From positions 44,632 through 108,631 of the forward strand of contig JAUIJL010000031.1 in assembly GCA_030431255.1 (NCBI GenBank): DNA of 64,000 bases, written 5' to 3'. The position numbers were made by a program, and so were the translations under genes. Below are positions 24,432 through 33,555 of the stretch, piece by piece (position 1 is the stretch's first letter; each line of letters begins with the position of its first letter). The notes below the pieces were generated by a model. The model worked only from the letters and a program-made list of their open reading frames with translations, did no database searches and was not told where the DNA came from. The stretch is from Thermoanaerobaculia bacterium. Lineage in GTDB: Bacteria; Acidobacteriota; Thermoanaerobaculia; Multivoradales; J023.

Positions 24432-27176
24432 TCACCCTCCGACATAACCCAAGGCCAGCAGCTGCTCCTTCAGCTCGGGATCGATCTCCGAGGACCCCAG
24501 CTGACCGGGCGGGTCGCCATGCCATGAGATGCCGACCTGAGTCCGCGCCTCGTCGGCTGACGATTCGAGCCGCCACTCGTCCCCGTAAAACACCGCTGAA
24601 AACGGATTCTCGATCATGTCCGCGACATCGAGCACCCGTGACAGACCCGCCCGACTCGGATCTTCAAAGGTGATCAACACGTGGAGCTCGCCCTGGGGCA
24701 CCCCTTCCAAAAAGAAGAGCTCCGACTCCCCGGCGGGCACCAACAGCTCAGCCCCGCCTTTGCTCCACGAAGCCCGCCCCTCCTCGACCTCGAAGCCCTT
24801 CACCTGGAAGGCGTGGGCCACCTTGCCCCGCAGGCTGATCTTCAACGTGTCGGCGCTCGTGTTTCGGACTTGCAACCTGAAGTTGCGGCTGTCCGCCTCA
24901 TAACCTTCGCGGACCTGCTTGAAAAACGCCGCCTCACGCTCGGATTCCATGGCCAGATTCCGCTCTTCATCCGGGTCGGAGGAGAGATCGAAGAGCTGCC
25001 GTTTGCCGTGGAGCGGCGGCCAGCTGGAATGCTGATACACGTATTTCCATCGATTATTGACCCGCAGCGCAATACCCGCGTTGGAAGATCCACCGTAGCT
25101 GCGGGCCACCCGGGGGAAGTCCGCCGTCGGGTCCTCGATCAACGGCAAGAGGCTTTGGCCGTCCAGGGTGTCGGTCACTTTCAGACCCACGGCGTCGTGC
25201 ACGGTGGGCGCCAAATCCATCTGCCTAACCTGGGTCTCGACCCGGTTGCCGGCGCCCTTGGCGTCGGGCAGAGAAACCACCATCGGCACCATGAGATTCG
25301 GCTCATAGAGCTGACTGTGGCCGGCCAGGCCTTTTTCCCCCAAGGCCTCGCCGTGGTCGGAGGTCAAAATCACCAGGGTGTCGTCTTCCAAGCCGAGCTC
25401 TTTGAGACGATCCAACAAACGCCCAATTTGGGTGTCGGCATAGGCGATGCCGCTGTCGTAGAGATCGGTGGCGAGCTGCAGACGCTCTTCCTGCAGGTCT
25501 TCCCACTCCGGCTGCGGCGGCTCCTTCAGGCGCTCCATGAACTTCGATTCTTGGCGCCAGCCGTCTCCCTCATGGGGCGGGATCGGTGTGGTGCGAACCT
25601 GTTTGGTGCCCTGGCCCCTCGGCTCCAGCTGATGCCACTCGGAGAACCACGGCTCGTGGGCGTCGTAGGGGGCGTGCACCGCATAGGTGTGGAAGAAGAG
25701 GAAGAACGGCCGGGTGGCCTGCTCCGACACGTAGTTGAGGGCTTTTTCGATGCCCTTGGGCAGGTCCTTGCCCCCGGCCGCCAGCTTGACCGTGTCGTCG
25801 AGCAACGCGTATTCGAAACGGTCGAAACCCTGGGTCATGGCGTATGACGGGGTCAAATAAGCGCCGCCGGTGATCGCCGCGGTGGCGTAGCCGGCGTCGC
25901 GCAGGCGTTCGGCGAGCATGGTCAACGACGCCGGAGCCGGATGCCCGTGGTTGACGTCGTGGGTCAAGGGGTCGAGACCCGTGAACATGGTCACGTGGGC
26001 GGGCAGGGTCCACGGGGCCGAAGCCACCGAATTTTCGAAGACCACGCCGCGCCGCTTCGCCCAGGCATCGATTTGGGGTGAGGTTTGCCGCTCATAGCCG
26101 TAGAGGGACATGTGATCCGCGCGCAGAGTGTCGATGACGATCAGCACCACATTGGGCGAAACCGACGCCCGATCTACCGGCGCGACCACCTCCGGATTGG
26201 CCCACATGGGGAAACCGAGCTGCAGATCGAGGGGCTCGTCGCTCGAGGTCTCCAGGCGGATGCGGCAAGGCCCCTCAAACTCGGACAGATCGATGCCGGC
26301 GTCATTCCACTGGCCGTTCTCGACCGCTGGATCCAACCGACTTTCGAGCACCGTTTTCGGCTTTGAGCCCTGCGGCTCGACCACCACGCGAAACTCCACC
26401 GCCGGGCCGCGTTCCTGCTCGAGCCCCCAAGCCAGGCGCAACGCGCTGCCGGCGGGCAGGTCCACCTGTCGCTCGATCGGCACGCCGGGAGGCGCGTATA
26501 GGGCGGATCGCACGTCCTTCTCCAAATCCACCCGCCAGGGCCGCGCCACCGTGGCCGCCAATCGATCGGCGTCCACCTGACGATCGAAACCGGTGATCGA
26601 AAAAACCTGGACCCTGCGCTCCGCCTGAGAGGTCGGATCGAGCCGAAAGCGGCCGATCTTGCCTTGCCATTGGGGGTGGCGACCCACCTCGAAGGTATAC
26701 GTGTTGTTGAGGGCGTCGTCGGGATCTTCTATGTTCACCGCCAGGCTCTTCTCTTCGCTGAAGGCCTCGTTGGCCGCGGCCCAAAAGAGCTTGATTTCCT
26801 CGCCGATCAGCCCCGAATGCTCGACCCGGATGACCCGAATATTCGCGGTGTCGAGATCCACCTCGCGGTATAGCTGCGGATCGTGATGGTGGGAGCGCAT
26901 GTACAAGCCGTTGCCGGTGAGGCGATGCTCCCAATCGATCTGGATCAGTGTCCACGGCTCGAGATCTTGCTCGGTTTTGAATTCCCAGCGGAAGACCTCA
27001 TGCTCGTCGAAAATTCTGGGTATCTCACCGGTGGGCTCTTCGGTGATCCAACGCTCCAGGACCTTCTTATCCGACAAAGAAGCCTTGCGATGGCTACCTT
27101 CACACCCCAACCCGAGCAGGGTCAGGCCGAGAGCCAACGTCGTGGAGGTGAGGGAATAGAAACGCTTGCGGGTCAT
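24432..27176 (-). CDS. Large sulfatase-fold lipoprotein (paralogue A), Thr nucleophile position
   Basis: 914 residues; ribosome site AGGA 8 nt before ATG 27176. Lipobox LGLGC at about residue 25. The first 330 residues form beta-rich modules without a named family; they include a W-x-G-x-I-x-x-x-R-L-D-P pattern. The alkaline-phosphatase-superfamily domain runs about 335-720: VLIVIDTLRADHMSLYGYER, SAPWTLPAHVTMFTGLD, HTYAVHAPYDAH and ILTSDHGEALGEKG. In the nucleophile loop Thr (WTLPAH) replaces the formylglycine Cys/Ser. A C-terminal beta domain of about 170 residues follows. It should be an outer-membrane- or periplasm-anchored phosphotransferase or hydrolase. It is paralogous to the gene at 27287-30208, in the same order. 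Confidence 0.87.
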   Translation of the reverse strand: MTRKRFYSLTSTTLALGLTLLGLGCEGSHRKASLSDKKVLERWITEEPTGEIPRIFDEHEVFRWEFKTEQDLEPWTLIQIDWEHRLTGNGLYMRSHHHDPQLYREVDLDTANIRVIRVEHSGLIGEEIKLFWAAANEAFSEEKSLAVNIEDPDDALNNTYTFEVGRHPQWQGKIGRFRLDPTSQAERRVQVFSITGFDRQVDADRLAATVARPWRVDLEKDVRSALYAPPGVPIERQVDLPAGSALRLAWGLEQERGPAVEFRVVVEPQGSKPKTVLESRLDPAVENGQWNDAGIDLSEFEGPCRIRLETSSDEPLDLQLGFPMWANPEVVAPVDRASVSPNVVLIVIDTLRADHMSLYGYERQTSPQIDAWAKRRGVVFENSVASAPWTLPAHVTMFTGLDPLTHDVNHGHPAPASLTMLAERLRDAGYATAAITGGAYLTPSYAMTQGFDRFEYALLDDTVKLAAGGKDLPKGIEKALNYVSEQATRPFFLFFHTYAVHAPYDAHEPWFSEWHQLEPRGQGTKQVRTTPIPPHEGDGWRQESKFMERLKEPPQPEWEDLQEERLQLATDLYDSGIAYADTQIGRLLDRLKELGLEDDTLVILTSDHGEALGEKGLAGHSQLYEPNLMVPMVVSLPDAKGAGNRVETQVRQMDLAPTVHDAVGLKVTDTLDGQSLLPLIEDPTADFPRVARSYGGSSNAGIALRVNNRWKYVYQHSSWPPLHGKRQLFDLSSDPDEERNLAMESEREAAFFKQVREGYEADSRNFRLQVRNTSADTLKISLRGKVAHAFQVKGFEVEEGRASWSKGGAELLVPAGESELFFLEGVPQGELHVLITFEDPSRAGLSRVLDVADMIENPFSAVFYGDEWRLESSADEARTQVGISWHGDPPGQLGSSEIDPELKEQLLALGYVGG

Positions 27177-27286
27177 GGTGAATCCTCATCACGGGGCGAA
27201 GAAGAAGGCCGAGGTGGCGGGCTGTTACCGCGGAGCGCCACCTTATCTCGACCCGTCCGAGATGTGTAGCGGCGGGTGCGGGCAGC

Positions 27287-30208
27287 CTATTCGACCAGGT
27301 AACCCAGGGAACGCAGCCGATCCAGGGTCTCTTGATCCATGGTTTGATTGGGTGTGAATCGGGATTGGATGCCCACTTGCCAATGGATGGCGACCCCGGA
27401 CGTTTGTCCCGTCGACTCGGAGGACGGATCGAGCCCAAGGGTCGGCTCAGGGCCCTGACGCCACTGCCCGTCCAACCAAACGGCGCGCCACGCCTCGTCG
27501 CGGAAGCTCTCCACCTCGAAGTCTCGTTGCAGGGTGCCCCCAGCGCGATCGTCCGACCAGCGGAGAACGACCCGGAGCTGTCCGTGGGGCGGCGCGTCGA
27601 GGGAGAGCTCGATCTCCGTGCCCGGCGCCAGCTGCGCAACGGTTTCATTTTCCGCCCAGCTGAGGCAGTCATCACAGGGCAACCCGAAGGCTTTGACCGT
27701 AAACGCGTGGGCGACCTCCCCCTGCAAGGTCACCTCGAGCCGCCCCTTCGTGTGGTTGGCCAGCTGCACTTTGCCGTAGGCGCCACGGTTGAAATGCTCC
27801 TCGAGCAGGGCGGTCACCGCCTGATCCCGCTTCGGATCCGGCGGCAACATCTCGCTCTCGCCGGCATCTCGCCGCAGATCGAAGGCTTCGATTCGACCGT
27901 GCAAAGGTTGCCACGGTGTGTGGTTGTAAATCACTTTGCGTGTATTGCCGAGTCGAGCGGAAAGCCCGAAGTTGCTGGAGCCCGCATAGGAAAACGCGGT
28001 TCCCGGCGGCTCAGCGGAAGGATCCTCCACCAGCGGCAGCAACGACACCCCGTCGAGACCGTCGGGGACCTCCAAACCCACGGTGTCGAGCACCGTCGGG
28101 GTGAGATCGATCAACCGCACTTGGGATGCGATGCGACCGCCGCCGGATCTGCCGTCCGGCCAGGCGCCGATCAAGGGCACCAAGAGGTGGGAATCGTAGA
28201 GATGTCGATGACCGAAGACCGGCTCGCCGTGGGCGTCTTCGTCGCCCAATCCTTCGCCGTGGTCGGAGGTGACCAGCACCAAGGTACGCTCCTCCAAACC
28301 CGACTCCCGCAGATAGTCGAGCAGCTCGCCGACCGCCCTATCGGCATTGCGGATGCCGCTGTCGTAGAGCGCGTCGAGCTGATCCCGCCTCGTCCCTTCG
28401 CAGGGGGTCCAGGTGTCGTCGGCGTTGCGTTCGAGCAGCCGCGAGATACTGCGATATCCCTCGTCCTGGGTCGGCAACATCACGTCGGTGCGCATGCGCG
28501 CCGCGGGATCCGCCAACGCCTCCGGCAACGGCTTCAGGGGCGGCCCCCCGAGCTCGGAGTACCACGGCTCCCGCGCCCGATAGGGAGAGTGCACCTCATA
28601 GGTGTGCAAGAGTAGGAAAAACGGCTCGGTGGAGCTCTCCAACCAGCGCAGGGTGCCGCGCAAGCTCGACTCCAGCTCGTCGTCGGCCAGGGCCGAGGGC
28701 TGGGGCGTTTCCGACCAATAGACCAAACGATCGAAACCCTGGGCTAAGCCGTATCGAGCCGCCAGATAGGCTCCGCCGGTGAAGGCGGCCGTGGAATAAC
28801 CCACGTCCCGCAGACGCTCCGCCAACAGCTCGAGCTCCGCGGGCGCGTTGTGGTGGTAATTCACCCCGTGGACCACGGCGTCGAGACCCGTGAGCATGGA
28901 GACGTGGGACGGCAACGTCCAAGGAGCCGATGCCACCGTCTTCTCGAAGACGACCCCTCGCCGCTCGGCCCACGCGTCGAGCCGAGGGGTCGTGGGGCGC
29001 TCGTAACCGTAGAGCTGTAAGCGGTCCGCCCGCAGGGTATCGAGCACGACCAAAACGACGTTCGGGTAGGGTGCCTTGGGGGCCTCGCCGGAGCCCACGT
29101 CCTTCTTGGACGCCGACAATGGTGGCGCCAAAATCTCGGGCAGCGCCCAGACCGGGGAGCCGTTCAGGGGATTCAACGGCGAGCCGTCGGCATGGCCGGC
29201 TTCGAGGCTCAGCCGAGCCCCGTCCCGCGCCGGCAAGGGAATCCGCTGATCGTGCCACCGCTGCATGTGCTCGTCGTTGGACGGATCGAGCCGTTGCTCA
29301 AAGAGGACCTGGACGTCGCTCCCCTGCGAATCGCCCTCCGGGCCCGACAGCACCACTTTGAAATCCACCGGCGTGCGCACGCCGAGCTGTAGGCCGAAGG
29401 CGAAACGCAGCTCCGCGCCGGACGGAATATCCGCTTCGAGACTCGGCGAAAAACCCGGAAGAGCGGCCAGTGCGTTGCGGACGTCGGCCCCCAGATCGAC
29501 CTTGAAGGGTTTGTCCATGGCCGCTTGCAGCGCCTCCGGCTCCAGCTCGCGCCGCACCCCGCGCACCGACACCAGCTCCACCTCGTCGAGACTGAAGATG
29601 GTCGGGTCCAGCCGCAACCGTGCGATGGTGCCGTTCCAAAGCGGATGGTCGGATACCGGGAAGGTATAGACGGGAATCAGCTGCCCTTCCAAAGTGGGCT
29701 GATCCACCTCCAGGCTCTTGGCTTCGGAAAACGGCTCCGTCTCTCCATGAGCCCAAAAAAGCTGCACCCGGGAGCGGGTCTTCAAACCGCCCATTTGCAC
29801 GCGGATCTCGTGCACCTCGTCGGCATCGAAGCTCACGTCTCGCGCCAACATGGGATCCGAGCTCTCGGTGAGCAACCGCACTCCATAGTCGCCGAAACGC
29901 CTGGCACCGTCGAGATTGACCATATGCCACGACGCCAGATCCGACTCCTCGCGCATGAACCAAGCGAAGGCCTCTCGGTCGGTGTAGACGGGCAATCGGT
30001 GGCCGATCAGGGGGGCTCCGGTGCCGAGCCGCTCGGTCTCGACCCATCTCTGCTCGATGCCGACGGGTCCCTCCCGGCGCTCGTCATCGGAGGAGCCACA
30101 TCCCCCGACCAGCGCGCAGCAAGCGATGAGCCACAGGGCTGAGAAACCGATGCTTCCAAGCGGCCGATGGACGGAGCTTCGACGATGGGGATAGGGGCTG
30201 TTCAACAT
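27287..30208 (-). CDS. Large sulfatase-fold lipoprotein (paralogue B), Thr nucleophile position
   Basis: 973 residues with lipobox LVGGC (about residue 37). Same architecture as its neighbour: N-terminal beta modules with W-x-G-x-I-x-x-L-R-L-D-P, then the superfamily core VLVVLDTLRADRLQLYGYER, SAPWTLPSHVSMLTGLD, HTYEVHSPYRAR and VTSDHGEGLGDED, then a C-terminal beta domain and a final SLGYL. Thr again occupies the catalytic position. The pair looks like a tandem duplication that has diverged, with clear identity around the core motifs. The intergenic gap is 110 bp. The start ATG has no strong ribosome site. Substrate unknown; the setting suggests a decorated surface polymer. Confidence 0.87.
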   Translation of the reverse strand: MLNSPYPHRRSSVHRPLGSIGFSALWLIACCALVGGCGSSDDERREGPVGIEQRWVETERLGTGAPLIGHRLPVYTDREAFAWFMREESDLASWHMVNLDGARRFGDYGVRLLTESSDPMLARDVSFDADEVHEIRVQMGGLKTRSRVQLFWAHGETEPFSEAKSLEVDQPTLEGQLIPVYTFPVSDHPLWNGTIARLRLDPTIFSLDEVELVSVRGVRRELEPEALQAAMDKPFKVDLGADVRNALAALPGFSPSLEADIPSGAELRFAFGLQLGVRTPVDFKVVLSGPEGDSQGSDVQVLFEQRLDPSNDEHMQRWHDQRIPLPARDGARLSLEAGHADGSPLNPLNGSPVWALPEILAPPLSASKKDVGSGEAPKAPYPNVVLVVLDTLRADRLQLYGYERPTTPRLDAWAERRGVVFEKTVASAPWTLPSHVSMLTGLDAVVHGVNYHHNAPAELELLAERLRDVGYSTAAFTGGAYLAARYGLAQGFDRLVYWSETPQPSALADDELESSLRGTLRWLESSTEPFFLLLHTYEVHSPYRAREPWYSELGGPPLKPLPEALADPAARMRTDVMLPTQDEGYRSISRLLERNADDTWTPCEGTRRDQLDALYDSGIRNADRAVGELLDYLRESGLEERTLVLVTSDHGEGLGDEDAHGEPVFGHRHLYDSHLLVPLIGAWPDGRSGGGRIASQVRLIDLTPTVLDTVGLEVPDGLDGVSLLPLVEDPSAEPPGTAFSYAGSSNFGLSARLGNTRKVIYNHTPWQPLHGRIEAFDLRRDAGESEMLPPDPKRDQAVTALLEEHFNRGAYGKVQLANHTKGRLEVTLQGEVAHAFTVKAFGLPCDDCLSWAENETVAQLAPGTEIELSLDAPPHGQLRVVLRWSDDRAGGTLQRDFEVESFRDEAWRAVWLDGQWRQGPEPTLGLDPSSESTGQTSGVAIHWQVGIQSRFTPNQTMDQETLDRLRSLGYLVE

Positions 30209-30348
30209 GGCGCCGAGAATCTCTCACACTGAACCGGCTCTGCCAACTTCACCGTCGATGGGGGGCGGGCGAAGGATCGGGTATCCTTAAGCTGAAATCC
30301 GTTCGACGTGTCCGAATGAATTCCGTCCGACCCCGGGGAGAGATCGAC

Positions 30349-31557
30349 ATGGCCTCCGACCGCTCTGCCTCGAATCCAGCCGAGGACCTAGCTGTGGTTC
30401 CAGCCGAGGTTCCAGCCGGGGGCACCGACGGCGATGCAGATCTTCTCGACCGCGGCTTGCTGGAACGTCATCTATTTGAGGATGGCAAAAAGAATCTTTC
30501 CCAGCTGATGTCCATCCTCCGAGACGCGTTGTCTTTCTTTCCACCGCTCTACGTCAGCTCGATCCTCGGTCATCCGCCCTCTTGGCTGCCGCCCTACCCG
30601 CGTCATTCGGAGTTTCGGATTCTCGACACCCGCGAGGTCGCTCGCACCCTGCGCTATTTGGTGGACGTCACCGTGCCGGCCGTGCCGCTGAAAATGCCCG
30701 ACTATCTGCCGGGCATCGGCACCTCCGTATTTTGGCGACCGACCCGCATCCTCTTCCAGCCCGACGCCGACGACGACCCTTACTCGTTCCCCGATGAAGC
30801 CTGGATTTTCATCAACGGCGTGGCCACCAACCCGTCCATGGCGAGGATCAACGCCGAATATTTGGCCCGGCTCTTCCACCGGCCCATGACCCTGATCCAA
30901 AACGCCACGGACGGCGTGGCCCTGGATTTTTTCGAGGCGATCCTGGGTAAATCATGGTCGGTGGTTACCGAGGCGTCCGCCAAGGCCTATCCCTTCGTGC
31001 ACCATGCACTGCACAACCCCAACAAGAAGCGGGTGGTGGTGATTTGCCACTCCCAAGGCACGATCATCATGTCCAATGTGCTGCGCGCGCTGATCGACCC
31101 GGACTTTCGCCGACGCATGGGGCCGCGCCCGGGCCGAGTCGGTGCCCGGTCCGAGGTGGAGCTCAGGCCGGTCGAGGACTTGAGCGTCCTTTCCAAGTTG
31201 GAAATCTACGCCTTCGCCAATTGCGCCGACGTCATGGCCTATGCCCCGGGCATCAGCTCGGAACAAGGGCGCCCCGTGCCGTGGATTGAAAGCTACGGCA
31301 ATCAATACGATTTAGTGGCCCGTTGCGGCATGCTCGCACCGCGCCCCGAAAAACACGGTATCCACATCGACGGCGGTCGCTACCGCAAAGCGCGTGGTTG
31401 GGGCCATTTGCTCAACCATCACTACCTGCGGCGCATGGCCCGTCATTTGGAATCCCCCGATCGTCACACCAACGAATATGTGCCGATGCAAGGCACCGCC
31501 CGGCCACGCCCACGCCTCTTCGACTATTTTCAAGGCGCTCGCCCAGAGTCTTACTAG
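30349..31557 (+). CDS. Alpha/beta-hydrolase-like protein with CHSQGT motif
   Basis: 402 residues from ATG 30349, chosen because GGGGAG lies 8 nt upstream; an ATG at 30316 is in frame but unsupported. No signal peptide, so cytoplasmic. An acidic, Ala/Pro-rich start with a short duplicated segment (VVPAEVPAGG) is followed by a domain with FINGVATNPSMARINAEYLA (oxyanion-side strand) and VVVICHSQGTIIMSNVLRAL, a nucleophile elbow in which Cys replaces the first Gly of GxSxG. A later ILAPRPEKHGIHIDG-like region may carry the catalytic His. It resembles lipase-like hydrolases annotated only as hypothetical. Substrate unknown. Confidence 0.7.
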   Translation: MASDRSASNPAEDLAVVPAEVPAGGTDGDADLLDRGLLERHLFEDGKKNLSQLMSILRDALSFFPPLYVSSILGHPPSWLPPYPRHSEFRILDTREVARTLRYLVDVTVPAVPLKMPDYLPGIGTSVFWRPTRILFQPDADDDPYSFPDEAWIFINGVATNPSMARINAEYLARLFHRPMTLIQNATDGVALDFFEAILGKSWSVVTEASAKAYPFVHHALHNPNKKRVVVICHSQGTIIMSNVLRALIDPDFRRRMGPRPGRVGARSEVELRPVEDLSVLSKLEIYAFANCADVMAYAPGISSEQGRPVPWIESYGNQYDLVARCGMLAPRPEKHGIHIDGGRYRKARGWGHLLNHHYLRRMARHLESPDRHTNEYVPMQGTARPRPRLFDYFQGARPESY

Positions 31558-31566
31558 CCCTTGGAA

Positions 31567-31659
31567 GGGCGAATACAAGATTCGCCCCTACGCGGAAAAA
31601 CGACGGACTGCAGTCTGGCGATCCGGTACCCTTCGTAGGGGCGATCCTTGTGATCGCCC
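31567..31659. repeat. Inverted pair of REP-like palindromes
   Basis: Two palindromes in opposite orientation fill most of the 127-bp gap between convergent genes. The first is GGGCGAAT-5 nt-ATTCGCCC (31567-31587), followed by CTACG. The second is CGTAG followed by GGGCGATC-5 nt-GATCGCCC (31639-31659). The pairing resembles bacterial interspersed mosaic elements and may also stop transcription from both sides. Confidence 0.65.
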
Positions 31660-31684
31660 TGGCCTTGGAATCGGCGAATGCTCC

Positions 31685-32905
31685 CTACGGACTGGGCGCG
31701 GGTAGCCCGACCGAGTCGGCGTGGCGCTCGATGGCGAGGCGGGCCGCTTCTCGGTGTTTGGGAGGCGGGTCGTCGGCCTCGAAGTGAAGGCTCTTGATCT
31801 CCAGACGGTCCGCTTTGCGGTGGGCCTTGAGGTCCACCCTGCCGATCAGCTGATCGCCCATCAGCATGGGCAAGCTGTAATAACCGTATTTCCGCTGCGG
31901 CTCCGGTTTGTAAATCTCGATCGATTGCTCGAAGCCGAATAGGAGCTGAACCCGGGCTCGGTCCCACAACACCGGATCGAAGGGTGACAACAAAACACCT
32001 CGCCCCGCCCGCGGACGAAGGCCCACGGCGCGCTCCGCCAGCTCCAGATCTCGGGGTCGAATCCACCCGGGGATCGACTTTCGCGGGGTGGAGGGGTTGG
32101 GCTCCACATCTAAAGCGCAGGGCACGATCTCGCCCTTTTCCCGCAATCGCTCGAGGGCCGCGTCGATTTGCGGGCGGCGCTTGGTCAAACGCCAGGTGGC
32201 GATCAACGTCGGGGTGGTGGCCCAGCCGTGGCCGTCGAGGGCCTTGAGCAACAAAGCCTCCAAGGCGTCCTCCACCGGTAGATCTCGGTCGCGGTGCTCG
32301 CCCGGAATGACCCGCTCGGTGAGGTCGTAAATCCGCTGAAATCCCCGGCGCTCCACCACGCAAATGTGGCCGGCGGACCACAGGGCGGACACCACTTTCT
32401 TGGCGATCTTGAGAGACCACCAGCTACCGGCCTTGCGCGCGCCTTCGAAATCTTTCGAATGCAGGGGACCTTCCGTCTCGAATCGGCGCAGGATCTCGTC
32501 GGTGATTTGGGGATTCTTTCCCAGCACATCCCCCCACCATGGATGCACGGCGAATTCCCGACGGCGGAATCCGAGCACGGGATAGAGCTCCATGGGCAGC
32601 CAGCTGGCTTCGTGACCCCAATATTCGAAGAGGGGCTCACCACGTTGAAGCAACGACTCCGCAAAGCGCGCATCGAAGCCTTCGAGGCGCGACGCCAGCA
32701 CCAAGCCGTGGGTGCGGGCGCCGCTGACCGGAATGGAATCCAGTTGCAAATAGCCGAATCGCTCGATGACCTGGTGGGCCGCTCGCCGCGCTCGGGAATG
32801 ACGTCCCGTGGCCCGCTTGGGCAACGACGTCCAATCGGGCTTCAACAACCCGGCTCGGATCAGGGCCAGCCGGCGGGCCCGCGGTATATCGATCTCGGCG
32901 CTCAA
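31685..32905 (-). CDS. YcaQ/AlkX-family DNA glycosylase-like winged-helix protein
   Basis: 406 residues from TTG 32905 (AGGA about 6 nt upstream; the open frame before it overlaps the neighbouring gene and is not used). Length matches the family (about 400). Motifs: AARRLALIR-like N-terminus, YLQLDSIPVSGARTHGLVLASR, YWGHEASWLPMELYP, a winged-helix middle, and GRGVLLSPFDPVLWDRARVQ. Family members such as E. coli YcaQ and Streptomyces AlkX/Orf1-type enzymes unhook interstrand crosslinks or excise bulky alkylated bases. The QxD-type catalytic motif is represented by QLDS. Probably cytoplasmic DNA repair. Confidence 0.85.
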   Translation of the reverse strand: MSAEIDIPRARRLALIRAGLLKPDWTSLPKRATGRHSRARRAAHQVIERFGYLQLDSIPVSGARTHGLVLASRLEGFDARFAESLLQRGEPLFEYWGHEASWLPMELYPVLGFRRREFAVHPWWGDVLGKNPQITDEILRRFETEGPLHSKDFEGARKAGSWWSLKIAKKVVSALWSAGHICVVERRGFQRIYDLTERVIPGEHRDRDLPVEDALEALLLKALDGHGWATTPTLIATWRLTKRRPQIDAALERLREKGEIVPCALDVEPNPSTPRKSIPGWIRPRDLELAERAVGLRPRAGRGVLLSPFDPVLWDRARVQLLFGFEQSIEIYKPEPQRKYGYYSLPMLMGDQLIGRVDLKAHRKADRLEIKSLHFEADDPPPKHREAARLAIERHADSVGLPAPSP

Positions 32906-32913
32906 AGCAGATC

Positions 32914-33213
32914 CTAACGGCGACCGCCGCCGAGCAGGGTCGACACCAAATCCACCCCGGATCGGGCCGCCGTGCGGGTGGCTCCGGCAATCACCTCCGA
33001 CGAAGGGATCGACGCCACACCGTCGATCACGCCTTTTTTGACCCGCTGCTCGATCTCCCGACCGAGCTCTTCGAGGGTCTGGTCGACCTGCTCGTCGATG
33101 TGGTCCAAGATCTGCTGCTTGAAATGGCGTTCGAACACCCAATAGGCAACGCCCAGGGTCAAGGCGCTGCTCAGCACCGCGGTCACCAAAGCCCAAAGAA
33201 GCTGGATCCACAT
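32914..33213 (-). CDS. Small single-helix membrane protein, unknown function
   Basis: 99 residues. A transmembrane helix (about residues 4-27, QLLWALVTAVLSSALTLGVA) is followed by an amphipathic, charged helix (HFKQQILDHIDEQVDQTLEE) and a Gly/Arg-rich end. No family recognised. It lies 8 bp upstream of the glycosylase start and 36 bp downstream of the PspC gene, so all three may share a transcript. Confidence 0.65.
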   Translation of the reverse strand: MWIQLLWALVTAVLSSALTLGVAYWVFERHFKQQILDHIDEQVDQTLEELGREIEQRVKKGVIDGVASIPSSEVIAGATRTAARSGVDLVSTLLGGGRR

Positions 33214-33249
33214 CTTTTAAGTCTAGCGAATTCCTCGGAGTCGTGTGAG

Positions 33250-33435
33250 CTACTCAGCCTGGGGCATGATGATCCAGAGCACGATGTAGACCAAGATGCC
33301 CGGGAATGCCGCCGACAGCGCCGACCAAGCGACGAAGAGAATCCTCACGGCGGTGGGATCCCAGCCCAACCACTCGGCGATGCCTCCGCACACACCGGCC
33401 AAGATGTTGTTCTTTCTCGAACGGGTCAAAGCCAT
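33250..33435 (-). CDS. PspC-domain membrane protein
   Basis: 61 residues from ATG 33435 with GGAGG 5 nt upstream; the longer frame to 33456 is not needed. It is essentially one PspC domain: RSRKNNILAGVCGGIAEWLG, then WDPTAVRILFVA and a hydrophobic helix to VYIVLWIIMPQ. PspC proteins are small inner-membrane components of envelope-stress responses; solitary ones are common and their partners often unknown. No pspA or pspB is in the window. Confidence 0.92.
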   Translation of the reverse strand: MALTRSRKNNILAGVCGGIAEWLGWDPTAVRILFVAWSALSAAFPGILVYIVLWIIMPQAE

Positions 33436-33555
33436 GGCAACCTCCAATTGAAGCATTCAGAGAAGCGTTCAGATACGAGCAGCCGGCGGCTGCCCGAGGG
33501 CCATCGAAGGCTCCTGCCATGTTTACGTGCCGGACCGTCCAAGGATTCGAGCCGC

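Noticed and set aside
27332..28615. 427-codon open frame on the plus strand
   Set aside because: Antisense to paralogue B of the sulfatase-fold genes, with no motif or ribosome site.
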